NCBI GenBank assembly: GCA_051294375.1
Contig: CM119266.1
Span: forward strand, 11,675,609-11,739,608
DNA: 64,000 nt
Origin: Paraspadella gotoi
Lineage: Eukaryota; Chaetognatha
Reading direction: 5' to 3'
In this document: in pieces, positions 1 to 12,511 of the stretch
Layout of the letters: each line of letters begins with the position of its first letter
How positions within the stretch are numbered: position 1 is the stretch's first letter
The notes under the pieces: generated by a model
The model's input: only the letters and a program-made list of their open reading frames with translations
Database searches by the model: none
What the model was told of the DNA's origin: nothing
Translations under genes and position numbers: made by a program

Positions 1-240
1 CGAATTAGTTGGAGAGAAAAAAAATTGGCGAGAGATGAAAAAAAAAACATATATATTGGAATTTAACACAAAAAAAAACTTTTTCAACGAATTTCTTGTC
101 ACCTCTATGAATTTTTTGTTTTCTAAAACGAATAGATCGAATATAATATTAATATAATTCAATAATTTCTAATTTTCTGTCTTTTAATTTTATTCATATA
201 GTAATTTTATTTTCAATTTCACCACATCTCCGCTCCGTTC

Positions 241-516
241 ACCGCCGTTCACCGCCGTTCACCGCCGTTCACCGCCGTTCACCGCCGTTCACCGCCGTTC
301 ACCGCCGTTCACCGCCGTTCACCGCCGTTCACCGCCGTTCACCGCCGTTCACCGCCGTTCACCGCCGTTCACCGCCGTTCACCGCCGTTCACCGCCGTTC
401 ACCGCCGTTCACCGCCGTTCACCGCCGTTCACCGCCGTTCACCGCCGTTCACCGCCGTTCACCGCCGTTCACCGCCGTTCACCGCCGTTCACCGCCGTTC
501 ACCGCCGTTCACCGCC
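241..516. repeat. Perfect 10-bp minisatellite, 27 full copies
   Basis: The unit accgccgttc is repeated 27 times without a mismatch from 241 to 510, followed by a partial accgcc. A variant unit (cgctccgttc) precedes it. The array has no internal variation. Its period is not a multiple of three, so it is not a coding repeat. Confidence 0.98.
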
Positions 517-853
517 CACCCTCATCCTATTTTTTCATCCCGTGCGCAGGTTTTAAACGCGGTTCACCAGAGCGAGTTTCCAATTTGTTTTCGTCCCACA
601 GTGATTCATCAGATCCTCATTAAAAATCATCGATTGTCGAAGTGCCTTTTGTTTACATCATCCGATTAACGATTCCCCCGGCGGCCCTTAGAGGGCGCGC
701 GGACGACGACGACGCCGTTGCCAAGCAACGACTCGCAAATGAGCTGCGACGACCGCGGCGGCCAACGATCGGGGCGGAGACGAGAGAGGGAAAAAAAAAG
801 GCAGTTGGCCCCCGGTTCGACTTGAAAGTTATCGTCATCGATGGAGTGTCTCT

Positions 854-857
<4 letters not shown>
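517..857. other. Intergenic/intronic, no gene seen
   Basis: GC-rich patch around 680-780. The open frames here run into the CT tract and are not supported. Confidence 0.6.

Positions 858-922
<65 letters not shown>
858..922. repeat. (CT)n microsatellite
   Basis: Near-perfect CT dinucleotide run of about 65 bp. Confidence 0.97.
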
Positions 923-926
<4 letters not shown>

Positions 927-1215
927 CCCCCGCTCACGCTCGGTGCTAGACGCCGTTCTCTTTTATTTATAGTTGAGGCCTCATGTAATATGCATGATAT
1001 TTGAAACAGAGAGACCCATTAAAACTTTAATCATGCGAAATGATGAGAAAGGAGGAGAAAAGGAAAAGGGAATTTTTTTTTTTTAATCTTCTCTGTTCTT
1101 CTCTTGTGGGTTTAACGTTGCTAAAGAGCGTCGACGTTAAACGTTACATAGTAGTGTAGTTGAGTATTACGTGTCTCAGCTGCATGTCGGCGTTTCGTTA
1201 ATTATAAAGTTACAT

Positions 1216-1483
1216 NNNNNNNNNNNNNNNNNNNNNNNNNNNNNNNNNNNNNNNNNNNNNNNNNNNNNNNNNNNNNNNNNNNNNNNNNNNNNNNNNNNNN
1301 NNNNNNNNNNNNNNNNNNNNNNNNNNNNNNNNNNNNNNNNNNNNNNNNNNNNNNNNNNNNNNNNNNNNNNNNNNNNNNNNNNNNNNNNNNNNNNNNNNNN
1401 NNNNNNNNNNNNNNNNNNNNNNNNNNNNNNNNNNNNNNNNNNNNNNNNNNNNNNNNNNNNNNNNNNNNNNNNNNNNNNNNNNN
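1216..1483. other. Assembly gap, 268 N
   Basis: Run of N. The inverted copy stops at the equivalent of 1513, so this gap is not filled elsewhere in the window. Confidence 0.99.
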
Positions 1484-2981
1484 AATTTTCGAAAGTTCGC
1501 GATCGCAATCTCTCTACGCGTCCCCCCTGGGGGTTCTTCGGATTGAACGCGGACGGGAGGGGAGACGAGAAAGAAATAAAAAGATGGAGAGCGAGTGGAG
1601 GGAGGGATAGAGAGAGAGAGGGCGTGGAGAGGTTGACAAGATGGCGGAGGGCGCAGAGAGAGCCAAGGGGCGAAAGGTTTGATTCGAGCGAAGATGAATA
1701 TTGAAGAGTTGAAATGAGACAATTTGAGATGGAGACAGATTTGAGATGGAGACAGTTGAGAAGAGAAGAATTGATATCAATCGAGATGAGGTCATAACCA
1801 GAAACAGCTGCGGTTTTTTATTTTTCTCTTAAGAAAAGATTCAAGATGCGACTTATTTCATATTACGTATTTCGTACAATGTACATATCTCTTACAAATA
1901 ATGTAGATACAAAAGAAAATCCAGGATACGCTCCTTCATTGACCTCGGCGTATCACATTCTAAAAAGCTCACATCCCTTTCCATTAGTTCTCCATTTTCC
2001 TTCCTCCATTCCGAGATCCTCTTCCTCCTCCTCCTCCTCCTCATCAGCCCATTTTAATTCCGCTTCTTCCTTCATTGGCTCCGTCGTCCCCGCCGCGTCG
2101 GCAGCGCCGGCAGCCGCCGCGCCTGCATCAGCGTCGGCTGCGGATGTTGATGATGCAATTTGGCGGCGGTCGCGCCTCCAGCGTCTTTTTTCTCCAGCGC
2201 CGCCAGCGTCGATCACAAGCGTTAATCGTCATCCGCCTCCATTTACGTGACGTCATCGGAAAAAAAAAAGATGGCGGCGAAAATGTTCGGAACGACTTAA
2301 TTTAAAAGATGTTTTAAATGTCGTTTTTCCCTGACAACTTCTCTCGGTAATTCTCCCTCACGCGAGTAATAGACATCTGAACCCCGCCCCGTCCCAAAAT
2401 TTACGTCCCAATCTACAGATTTTTTTTCTTTCTCTCTTTACTTTAACTGTTACACCTGGTGTTAATCGTAAAATTATTTTCTTAATTAATGTTGTTTTTT
2501 TTTTTTATCCCTTTCGTTTTTTCAGTCGGCCGCCCTTGTTCTTTTGTCGTAACATCGGCCGGGCTAATTAACGACGAAATAAGAAAACCCTTAAAAGGCG
2601 ATTAAGACGAAAAATGTTAAAAAGAAATTGTAAAAAGACCGTAGTTTAAAAAAGAAATTTTAAATTTTAAAAAGGCGAAGCTTTTTTTCCTTTATTTTTT
2701 TTATTTTCGAGGGATTTTAACGGTTTTTCCAGTTCTCCTTGATCCGAGCCGACTAATGGCTGGATATTTACTAGTAATGATTAGCCACCAATTAGAACCT
2801 TTAATGCCTTCGTCTGTATAACAGAGGGAAAAAAAACAGGATCGTAATGATAATAGGAATTAGGAGGAAGAAGAGGAGCAGGAGGAGGAAGAGGAAGAAG
2901 AAGAGGAAAACTACGGGGCCCAGACAAAACGTGTACTACGACATTGTGGGGGACCCCAAGTGAAGTTTTATGATGACAAGA

Positions 2982-2984
<3 letters not shown>

Positions 2985-3077
<93 letters not shown>
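2985..3077. repeat. (GA)n microsatellite
   Basis: Perfect GA run of about 92 bp. The inverted-arm copy at about 24905-25012 is a broken (CT)n. Confidence 0.97.
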
Positions 3078-3079
<2 letters not shown>

Positions 3080-3871
3080 GGGGGAAAAATAAAAAAATAA
3101 CCTTCAGAAGTAAAGCGTTAAAAATTGAAAGGAAAAGAAAGGAATGTGAAGGGTTGAAAAAAAAAGACAGATTTAGGGACACTGATATCGTGATTGACTC
3201 CGTAGGAATTTTCGGCGTCGAGATTTCACGCGGCGACAACGATTTTTTCGGCGACGACGACCGCGGCGTCGAATGATCGAAGGCGCGACTTTTTTAAAAA
3301 TTTCTTTAAATTCTTTTGTGTTTCAAGATTTAAACGTCTTTTTGACGATCGTTTGCGCCGCGCGAGTCGGTGACGTCAGTGGCGCCGATCGAAAAATTCA
3401 GAGAAAGAAAGAAAGAAAGACGGACAGTCATAAAGAAAGTAGAGCAAGTAAAGAAAGAAAGAAATAAAGAAAGAACAAAAAAATAAAAAATAAAAAATAC
3501 AGACAGACTGATAAGAAATAAAAAAATTCACGAAAAATATCAAGAAAAAAAAAAAGAAAAACAACTGAACATCCGTTGTCACATTCTCGAAATTCATGAG
3601 CGACTCGGGTTTTTTTCTTTTCAAAGTGATTCCCTTTATTCCGAATTTTTCGATCTAACGCGTCATCGATATTTACGATCGGCGATCGAAAACCGGAGAC
3701 TGAGAGGGGGGGGGTGAAAAGTGATTAAAGCCGAGGATTAAGCTTGATTAGAACGCGGGAGGTGATTAAAACTGAGGAGGTGATTAAAACTAAAGAGGTG
3801 ATTAAAAAAAAGTCTGGAAATTCTGGATTCTCTTTTTAAAACCCGAGCGGACGAGTTGTGGGAACTCACCC

Positions 3872-3989
<118 letters not shown>

Positions 3990-4325
3990 GATGTCGTCGT
4001 TGTTGTCATCATCGTCTTCAAGACTGACGACGACGAATAACGCAGAAGAGTCTGGTAGCCGGCGGGTCGGGACCTCCCTCACCTTCTTACTTACCTCGTT
4101 TGGCGGAGCTCGACGGGCAATTCGACGCTCGCGCCTCCTACTGGGGCCGAGATGAAAGGAGCCGACGGAATTCGTCGTTAAACGACGAAACAAAAAGTCA
4201 AAGGAATAAAAATCAGAAAAAAAATAAAAAGAAAGAAAAAGAAAAAAGAAAAAAATTATAAAAAAATGAAGAAGGGAAAGTCTCCCGGACATTTGAGTCG
4301 TTATTGCCGGCGCATTTGAAAACGT

Positions 4326-4536
4326 NNNNNNNNNNNNNNNNNNNNNNNNNNNNNNNNNNNNNNNNNNNNNNNNNNNNNNNNNNNNNNNNNNNNNNNNNNN
4401 NNNNNNNNNNNNNNNNNNNNNNNNNNNNNNNNNNNNNNNNNNNNNNNNNNNNNNNNNNNNNNNNNNNNNNNNNNNNNNNNNNNNNNNNNNNNNNNNNNNN
4501 NNNNNNNNNNNNNNNNNNNNNNNNNNNNNNNNNNNN
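4326..4536. other. Assembly gap, 211 N
   Basis: Run of N. By its flanks it corresponds to about 23780-23960 in the inverted copy, which is CT-rich. Confidence 0.99.
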
Positions 4537-5015
4537 AGAGATGATTAACAATTCTTTTTTTAAAGACCTGAGTAAAAATATTTCGAAAGTCATTGCCCGA
4601 AAAATAGTTATATTGCCTGTCAAGAAAGCTTGCAACGATTCAATCATGAACTAATAAATGAATAAGAAAATCAATCTATATTAATTGCATTATATCAATC
4701 AGTCAATCAATCAAGCGGGTTTATCGCCTAATCAGTCCCCTCCGCCCCGACGCTGAGAATTACGCGTTGAGAAACGCGAATTCATTTATTTTTCATAAGT
4801 TGAACGCGAGAAGTGGGATGCGAAAAAAAGTGGTGGGTAGGGAAGGTGGTTAGAATGACTTCGGTGAGGTGGTGGAGAGAGAAAGGGGGCAAAAACGGTG
4901 CATCGGGGAAAAGGGGCGAACAAATTTTAAATCTTCACTCAAAGTTTGACTTCGGGGAGGCGTAAGGAAAGAAAAAGAGTTAAGAGGATATAGAAATAGA
5001 AAACAAAATTTAACT

Positions 5016-5551
5016 NNNNNNNNNNNNNNNNNNNNNNNNNNNNNNNNNNNNNNNNNNNNNNNNNNNNNNNNNNNNNNNNNNNNNNNNNNNNNNNNNNNNN
5101 NNNNNNNNNNNNNNNNNNNNNNNNNNNNNNNNNNNNNNNNNNNNNNNNNNNNNNNNNNNNNNNNNNNNNNNNNNNNNNNNNNNNNNNNNNNNNNNNNNNN
5201 NNNNNNNNNNNNNNNNNNNNNNNNNNNNNNNNNNNNNNNNNNNNNNNNNNNNNNNNNNNNNNNNNNNNNNNNNNNNNNNNNNNNNNNNNNNNNNNNNNNN
5301 NNNNNNNNNNNNNNNNNNNNNNNNNNNNNNNNNNNNNNNNNNNNNNNNNNNNNNNNNNNNNNNNNNNNNNNNNNNNNNNNNNNNNNNNNNNNNNNNNNNN
5401 NNNNNNNNNNNNNNNNNNNNNNNNNNNNNNNNNNNNNNNNNNNNNNNNNNNNNNNNNNNNNNNNNNNNNNNNNNNNNNNNNNNNNNNNNNNNNNNNNNNN
5501 NNNNNNNNNNNNNNNNNNNNNNNNNNNNNNNNNNNNNNNNNNNNNNNNNNN
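5016..5551. other. Assembly gap, 536 N
   Basis: Run of N. By its flanks it corresponds to about 23130-23430 in the inverted copy, which contains GA-rich stretches. Confidence 0.99.
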
Positions 5552-5703
5552 CGAAGAAGGACAAGGTTAAAAAAAAAGCTGAAACATGTTCGGTGTGAAT
5601 GGGAAAAGGTTAGAACGAGGCTTCGTTTAATAATTTCCGTTTATAGTGAGCAGCACTGTCTTCTAAGAACGAAATTATAACTTAAAACGATTTCACTGCG
5701 AAC

Positions 5704-5752
5704 TTGACGACGACGATAGTAACGACGACGATGACGACGACGACGACGATAA
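5704..5752. repeat. (ACG)n trinucleotide tract
   Basis: gacgacgac-type repeat with interruptions. Confidence 0.9.
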
Positions 5753-6090
5753 AAAAACCGCTGATTCCGAAGAAAAGAGAATGGAAAATGAAGATTAGAG
5801 GGAAAAATATGAGTGGAAAGAAAAGGGGGGAGAAGGAAGAAAAGTTATATTTGGAATGTATTCTCCATTTCTCCAGAAAAGAGGGGAAACTCGACACACG
5901 AACATTTGAATTTACAGGAGTGGATAACCATTAAAAGGGGGACAAATTGTCAAGACTGTAGTGGCTTTTGTGAAAAATGTTGAATGGAAACAACGATTAA
6001 GCGAGGAATCGATTTCAGGCGCTGCCTCGATTTAGATTTTCTGAAATTGCCCACTTTCTCCTTCCCTTTTCTCCTCCCCAACCTCTCTCT

Positions 6091-6299
6091 NNNNNNNNNN
6101 NNNNNNNNNNNNNNNNNNNNNNNNNNNNNNNNNNNNNNNNNNNNNNNNNNNNNNNNNNNNNNNNNNNNNNNNNNNNNNNNNNNNNNNNNNNNNNNNNNNN
6201 NNNNNNNNNNNNNNNNNNNNNNNNNNNNNNNNNNNNNNNNNNNNNNNNNNNNNNNNNNNNNNNNNNNNNNNNNNNNNNNNNNNNNNNNNNNNNNNNNNN
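6091..6299. other. Assembly gap, 209 N
   Basis: Run of N flanked by ctctct on the left and gagaga on the right. Confidence 0.99.
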
Positions 6300-6607
6300 A
6301 GAGAGAGAGAGAGAGTTCTTAGAAGCGATGTTCCGAAAATTGGGAAAGATAACGACAATCAGAGGAAGACTATGAGAAAGAACAAGACTTTGATAAAAGA
6401 CAACAACAACAACAACGACAACGACAACGACAACGACGTTAAAGACCGTGACGGCGTAAGATGACGCCGTCGCTTTTTCGACTTCAATTATTGATCGAAT
6501 AAGCGAGCGTCCAAGATTGATGCGGCGGAGAATATGAGGTCTTTCGCTCGGTCGGTCGGTCGCTCAGGGAAAATGAGCGAATCTCGATGACGATTTGAAC
6601 AGGGATT

Positions 6608-6647
6608 GGGGTGGTGATTGGGGTGGTTTTTGGGGTGGTTATTTGGG
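6608..6647 (+). other. G-quadruplex-type motif
   Basis: Four G runs (6608-6611, 6620-6623, 6632-6635, 6645-6647) are separated by 8-9-nt loops made of an imperfect 12-bp repeat (ggggtggtgatt-like). Folding is possible but the loops are long. Confidence 0.5.
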
Positions 6648-6778
6648 TGTTGTAGGCGATTGCGTTGACGAAAAAAATGGCAAAAGGGATAGCGAATCAA
6701 TGGATGGCATCTCCGAAGTCGCCAACTATTATCAGCCGTCTCGAGGAGACTTGACCTTTGCCCTTAAAATGCTGCACA

Positions 6779-7037
6779 NNNNNNNNNNNNNNNNNNNNNN
6801 NNNNNNNNNNNNNNNNNNNNNNNNNNNNNNNNNNNNNNNNNNNNNNNNNNNNNNNNNNNNNNNNNNNNNNNNNNNNNNNNNNNNNNNNNNNNNNNNNNNN
6901 NNNNNNNNNNNNNNNNNNNNNNNNNNNNNNNNNNNNNNNNNNNNNNNNNNNNNNNNNNNNNNNNNNNNNNNNNNNNNNNNNNNNNNNNNNNNNNNNNNNN
7001 NNNNNNNNNNNNNNNNNNNNNNNNNNNNNNNNNNNNN
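6779..7037. other. Assembly gap, 259 N
   Basis: Run of N, followed by a poly-T run. No second copy is visible. Confidence 0.99.
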
Positions 7038-7581
7038 TTTTTTTTTTTTGTTCTCTTTTTGTTCGAAACGTTTTCCTTTGTTAATCCTTTGTTAAGCTTG
7101 TTTGTTAAAGTTTTATTTATTAAACACCTCGGCTAATAAGCAGCTCTCCTTCTCAAAAAAAGGAGTACCAATTCTTTGATTAAAGATTCGGAGATTTATG
7201 ATGGAAATTCGATCTCCACTTTACCTTTGCGAATGACTTTATCTCATGAAGGAGTTCCATCATAGAAATATCAATTTTCTTCAAACTAATCTTGTCAATA
7301 TTTTTCTTGAACATGGATATCGAAGATAGAATATCCTACCAACGCTTACTTGTGATCATAGTTTGCTTTTTATTACTATTAAACTTGGAAACGAAAACCA
7401 GTATTAAAAAAATAATAATAATTTGCGAGGAAATGATCGTAATATTCATTGAAGTAATAAACGTCTCTTTTCTTTTCTCATTATACAAATACGAACTAAT
7501 TTAAGCTTCTAATTTTTTTTCTGAGTTGATCTTTCTAGACGATAATTTATTCAAATCGTCCAAATAATCTATAAGAGAGAG

Positions 7582-7606
7582 NNNNNNNNNNNNNNNNNNN
7601 NNNNNN
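7582..7606. other. Assembly gap, 25 N
   Basis: Run of exactly 25 N. The noisy leader block and exact duplicate follow. Confidence 0.99.
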
Positions 7607-7724
7607 GGAGAGAGAGGATGAGAGAAAGAGAAAGAGAGAGGAGACGAGATGAGTAGTACAGAGAGAGAGAGAGAAGAGAGTCTGGGAGAGGAAGAGGAGA
7701 GGACTGAGAGAGAGAGAGAGAGAG

Positions 7725-8074
7725 TTATGATTACACTTCAAACTTGACACGCCAAAGTCTTTCATTCACCCTCATTATTTCTATGTATTTATGCGAACCG
7801 CACTATTCTCATGTCTCAGACTCTAAGACGGCGATAAAAGTTTTCTTGCGTTTTTCCTTTTCAACTGTCAAAGATATTCATTTAGAGATTAACAAAACAA
7901 TTTAAAATTAATAACTTAAAAAAAAAATGAACTAAGCAAATTAAAAAAAAATGTTTTGTTTCTCGTCGGCCAGATCGACGATCGACTCGTTAAATGACGC
8001 TGGGGAGAGAGAATCGATGAGAGAAGAAAGATTGAGAGCGAGAGAATTTATAAACAAGTAGCGCGACACAGTTA
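7725..8074 (+). repeat. Noisy leader block of the first 4.4-kb copy
   Basis: Starts gttatgattacacttcaaacttgacacg and matches 12161-12486 and about 27445-27790, but with extra bases scattered through it. It precedes the identical 4.09-kb segment. Confidence 0.8.
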
Positions 8075-11000
8075 TAGAGCGAATATACGGAATAGAGAGG
8101 AGAAGAGAGAGAGAGGATAGAGAGACGACGAGAAGAGATTAGAGATGAGCGTACGAAAGAATGAACATGTACGAGAAATTATGACGTAGAACTGATGAAT
8201 ATGAAAATAGCAGAGAGAGAGAGTACTCAGAGACCACATTCCTCTGAAGTCGGAAATCTTCAAGTTTCGTCTCTCCGTGATATCTTCTGTCCATGAGAGA
8301 ACACCGGAAGTGCTACATGTCTTGCATATATACGGATGATAGTAATGTAACATTCTGAGAAGAGTGTCAAATGAATACTCGGCTTCTTCCTGGATCTACT
8401 ATACTTCTCTGGTTCAACTCACAATGCGTCGCATATCGCGTGTGATCTATACATAAACAGATATAGGTCGGAGAGGGGACTCGACCAGAGATACGAAATT
8501 CATAGAATTCTCCCGCGGTAGGTCCTTGTCTATGATTGCGGAAAGTGCGATTTTCAGGTAGAGGGAGAGGATGAGACGAAATGAGTATAGAATACATTAT
8601 ATCATGACTATTGTAGCTCGACCTGAGAGAGAATGCTCTATGCATCCTACTCTAGGATGCACTGAGAATAATCAGTAACCGAATATTGAGAAGAGACAGA
8701 GGAATTTAACACGACACAATAGAGAGCTAAACGAAAGTATGCTGAGAGTTATCTTCACAATCGACTCAAAGCGCCGTGGTAGTAATGAGATTTGGAGCAC
8801 AACATTGGCGGACATACTTCCAGGATAAATAAGGGTAAAAAATGCAGTCAGAAAGTATGCACGTAGATCTGGTGTCTACTACATTAGTCACTTATCATTT
8901 TTGTCTTTGCTCCGCTCTCCAATTCGCTGGTCGACATCCAAAACTGATGAGCTCTCACGGAGGAGGAGAGAGCACCACCACAATTCACTTCTCGAATGAT
9001 CCACAATGCACATTTCACACAGTCACAAACGGATTTTTAGATTCAAAACAGTCCACCGATCTGTCCGCAACCCCTCTTCTTCCAGAGAGAGAGACACGAC
9101 ACGCGATTGAAAGAAAAGCACCTCCAATTTCCGCCGAGGGAGTCTTTTGGACAATCTCCAGTCAAGGAAAGGGAGGATGGTTGAACCGAAGATCGGCGAA
9201 CTCAACGGCGAGTTTTTGAGAAAGCAAAGAGACGAGAACCGAGAGGTATGGGGAGAGGGAGAACCCGGAGACATGAGAGAGAGATAGACAAGGGAATGGA
9301 ACCAAACCGCTAATGCAAAAGGTATCGGACGCGAGTGTAATAATCTGAGACGATAATCGAGGAGGACGAGCAGAGGATGAGGATGAGAGAGAGGAGCAGA
9401 GGGGTGGCGACCGTGCAACTTTATACAATATATAGACCAATATATTTAAAAATCTCTATTGAAATATCTATTTATTTTTAGTTGACTAATATACTTATAA
9501 TAGTTTCTCCGCCTCGCCCCATTGGAGACGGCATCGCGTATCTTACTCTCTATTTAGTTGACGCCAGATGTTTTATGTTGTACCGCGTGTTCATCGATGT
9601 GAGTCCAAGGAGGGGCCCTACGTGACGTAGATCGAAGGATCGAAAATGACGCGAGATGCTGCGCCTGCGTCCTCGAGAACAAAAACCTGAAAGGTATGGA
9701 GAAAGAAGGACCAAAGAAAAAATTAAAGAAAGAAAGAAAGAAAGTAAAGAAAGAAAAGAAAGACAAGATGAAGAAAGAAGATAAAGAAAGAAAGAAAAGA
9801 AAGAAAAGGAAGAAAGATAAGAAAGAAAGCAAAGAAAGAAAACAAAGAAAGAAAGAAAGAAAATGAAAGAAAAAGAAGTAAAGCGAAATAAAAAAAGAAA
9901 ATTAAAACATAAAAAACCCCGCTCTTTATTTGCGCTTGGTCCCTTAAATCTTCTATGATCGTCAATCATTCATCGTACGTCGTTGCACTTTTCATCGAGT
10001 CCGCAGAGAGGACCGGCGACTGGGTATCGGGTGACGCCCAAAAGCCTCGACGGCAAAAATCGAAATGGCGGCGCCTTCGCTTCGGCCACGGATGGCGTGG
10101 GGATCGTGGTGTGGAGGCGGCCGGAGGATTCTTGGAGTCGATGAATTTGCGTGGCAGGGATCGTGGCGTGGGGGGAAACAGCGGGCCATCCGTTTTCGTA
10201 GGAAGGAATAGCCATTTAGGTTACAATATGTATAAAAAATAGAATAATTAAGAATGACTGGTATAGGAGAAATGACCATCCCTTCTAGTCATGCTTGGAA
10301 TCAGATATATAGCGCACCTACGCTATATGACGCTCTATCGCCATAGGATGCTAATCCGGTATAGGAATGTTATATGAATGAACGTCATACGATGCCAACG
10401 ACCAACAGAACTCCCGAACAAGAATGAGCGAAGAATGGGAATACCTAAGAACAAGTCACGTTATGCAGACTTCAGTGAGTGATCAAATATACACTGGGTG
10501 ACAAATATGAGAACACCAAATAAGAGTACAAATACCGATAGCTTCCGTGCATATATAGGAACGGATGGGAAACAGCGATATATGAAATAAACACGCACAC
10601 CAAGAGCGAATGAGGACATAGAAAGGGTACCACGAAGATAATAAGCTAAAGAATAAAGAGACCATTAAAATGATGAAGAAACGAACATAAGTGGAAAATC
10701 GCACGCCACAATAAAGATCAAAGACATAATGAAGAGAGAGAACAAAGAAACAAATAGTAAAGAGGAAATAATTGAAGACACAATCTCTCTGCACATAGAA
10801 TGTTGAACTCGACACGTTAGACAAGCACAGAAGATGATAGAAATGGCAGAGGTAGAGACAGATTAGTGGCAACACGCAACTGAGTGCATTGATTATTGAT
10901 GTTGGAAGCCGAAAGATAGCCTCAAACTCCTAGCAACGCATGTGCAGAATATCTCGGATCGCTATTATAAATAGCACAATGGCTTCACGCTGCAAACCAG

Positions 11001-12160
11001 GAAGGAAAACGTCATACCAACTGTACTGCGCCCCGAAAAAGCCGCCACAGGCGGAGACGAGCGACAACCTTTTTACCTAAGTTGATGGCAGACAAGGAGA
11101 AGAATTGAGGTACGGGCCAAGAGGGGTCTTCATGGAGAGCCGCGGATCCGCACGCAGCTTCTGGGCGTCGGAGGCGAAGATTTCAGTGGCAGCACGGCAG
11201 GCATGCCCGAGCGCGCTGGACCAGTCTCGTGCCTGTTGTAATTCGAAAGAAGGACCCCAGAATAGAATAGGTTAATAAGCCAGGCGGAAATTACAGATAC
11301 GAGATTCGCATTAAACAACCGTCGAAGAAAAAAATAACTTGTTAAATCCTCAGCTATAAATTGAGAAATCACAACCGAAGGAATGGACGAAATAGAAAAA
11401 ACCAGAATTTCAATAAATAATGAGAAGAGAGAACCTACTATCAGAGCCCGACGACACCTAATCACAAAAACACGATGACCTTAGTCCTGAGTTCAGTCTG
11501 TGCAGCGAACGAGAGAAAACGTGGAAATATCAGGGAGAGAAGGCAAGAAAAACACACGTGAGAAAAGGAACCAAGAATGAAAGATTAACAAAAAAGCAGG
11601 AAAAGAATGAATACAACAAATCTGCTGTTAGTACAAAGTAAAAGATGTTATAGTTCCTGAGAATCACTTCCACTTTAAGCGTGAAACTATCCTGAGCAGA
11701 GTAAATAATGACCACTCAAGGTTACTAAAATAACAAACCCATATGAGTCAACTAGATGGAGCATTATAAAAAATGAATAATAAATTCTTTGAATAAAGAT
11801 ATATCAACCTGAAAGATGCGTGCAAGAGATAGAAATTGGATACTATGGTAATAATTCGATTAATCTTCAGAATATCACCCTATTTTTCGCACCCAATCAA
11901 AAAATTAGTGACATGATATCGCGCATGAGACCTGATCTCTAATCCGCCGTAAACTACATGTCCGACGAAAAAGTGGAATAGAATGTATATACAATAAGCA
12001 GAAACATTTGAATATAGCCGACACCATGTCCTTGCCTCTATAAATCACACCTCTTCTAGGAAATCCTAGTCTATCCATTACATTCATTATTCATCTCCGA
12101 CGTTTTTATTCTCCTTCTCTTTTTTCTCTCTCTCTCTCTCTCGAGAGAGAGAGAGAGAGA
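8075..12160 (+). repeat. Exact 4.09-kb duplicate, copy 1 (noisy version of 16598-18920)
   Basis: From tagagcgaatatacgg onward, this is identical to 12512-16597 at a constant offset of 4437 bp. All open frames in the two copies are the same length and sequence. Compared with the clean 16598-18920 it keeps recognisable order (for example the blocks ctctatttagttgacg, aaaaccccgctctttattt and gccacaataaagatcaaag) but is stretched by many inserted bases to nearly twice the length. The apparent open frames here, such as those at 8842-9219 and 9955-10242, are products of that noisy sequence and are not genes. Confidence 0.92.
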
Positions 12161-12486
12161 GTTATGATTACACTTCAACTTGACACGCCAAGTCTTTTCA
12201 TTCACCCTCATTATTTTCATTATTATGCGAACCGATATTCTCATGTCTCAGACTCTAGACGGCGATAAAAAGTTTCTGCGTTTTTCTTTTCAACTGTCAA
12301 GATATCATTAGATTAAACAAAACAATTAAAAATTAATAACTTAAAAAAAAAGAAAAGAATTAAAAAAAATGTTGTTCTCGTCGGCAGATCGACGATCGGA
12401 CTCGTTAAATGACGCGAGAGAGAATCGAGAGAGAAAGATTGAGAGCGAGAGAATTAAACAAGAGCGCGACACAGTTAAAGAGAAAT
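12161..12486 (+). repeat. Clean leader block before the second 4.4-kb copy
   Basis: Matches 7725-8074 and about 27445-27790 but without the extra bases. It is followed by a 25-N gap and then by the exact duplicate, so a clean contig end is joined here to noisy fill. Confidence 0.8.
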
Positions 12487-12511
12487 NNNNNNNNNNNNNN
12501 NNNNNNNNNNN
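12487..12511. other. Assembly gap, 25 N
   Basis: Run of exactly 25 N, immediately before the second exact 4.09-kb duplicate. Confidence 0.99.

Larger units (their letters stand above)
6300..7581. other. Intergenic, no gene seen
   Basis: Contains the end of a GA run, (CAA)n/(ACG)n at about 6401-6437, the G-run motif, a 259-N gap and AT-rich sequence. The 70-aa frame at 7292-7504 is AT-rich and probably a chance event. Confidence 0.6.

Noticed and set aside
241-516. CRISPR-like array
   Set aside because: The 10-bp units are contiguous without spacers, and the DNA is eukaryotic.
8842-9219. 125-aa plus-strand open frame, identical again at 13279-13656, with fairly complex composition
   Set aside because: It lies in the noisy duplicated segment and is not open in the cleaner copy (the region corresponds roughly to the GA tract and its flank near 17030-17150). 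Identity of the two copies reflects a pasted sequence and not selection.
10483-10875. 130-aa minus-strand open frame, repeated at 14920-15312
   Set aside because: Same noisy segment. The cleaner copy 17900-18150 has no equivalent frame, and there is no recognisable domain.
11130-11465. 111-aa minus-strand open frame, repeated at 15567-15902
   Set aside because: Insertion noise over the region equivalent to 18280-18520. Not preserved in the cleaner copies.
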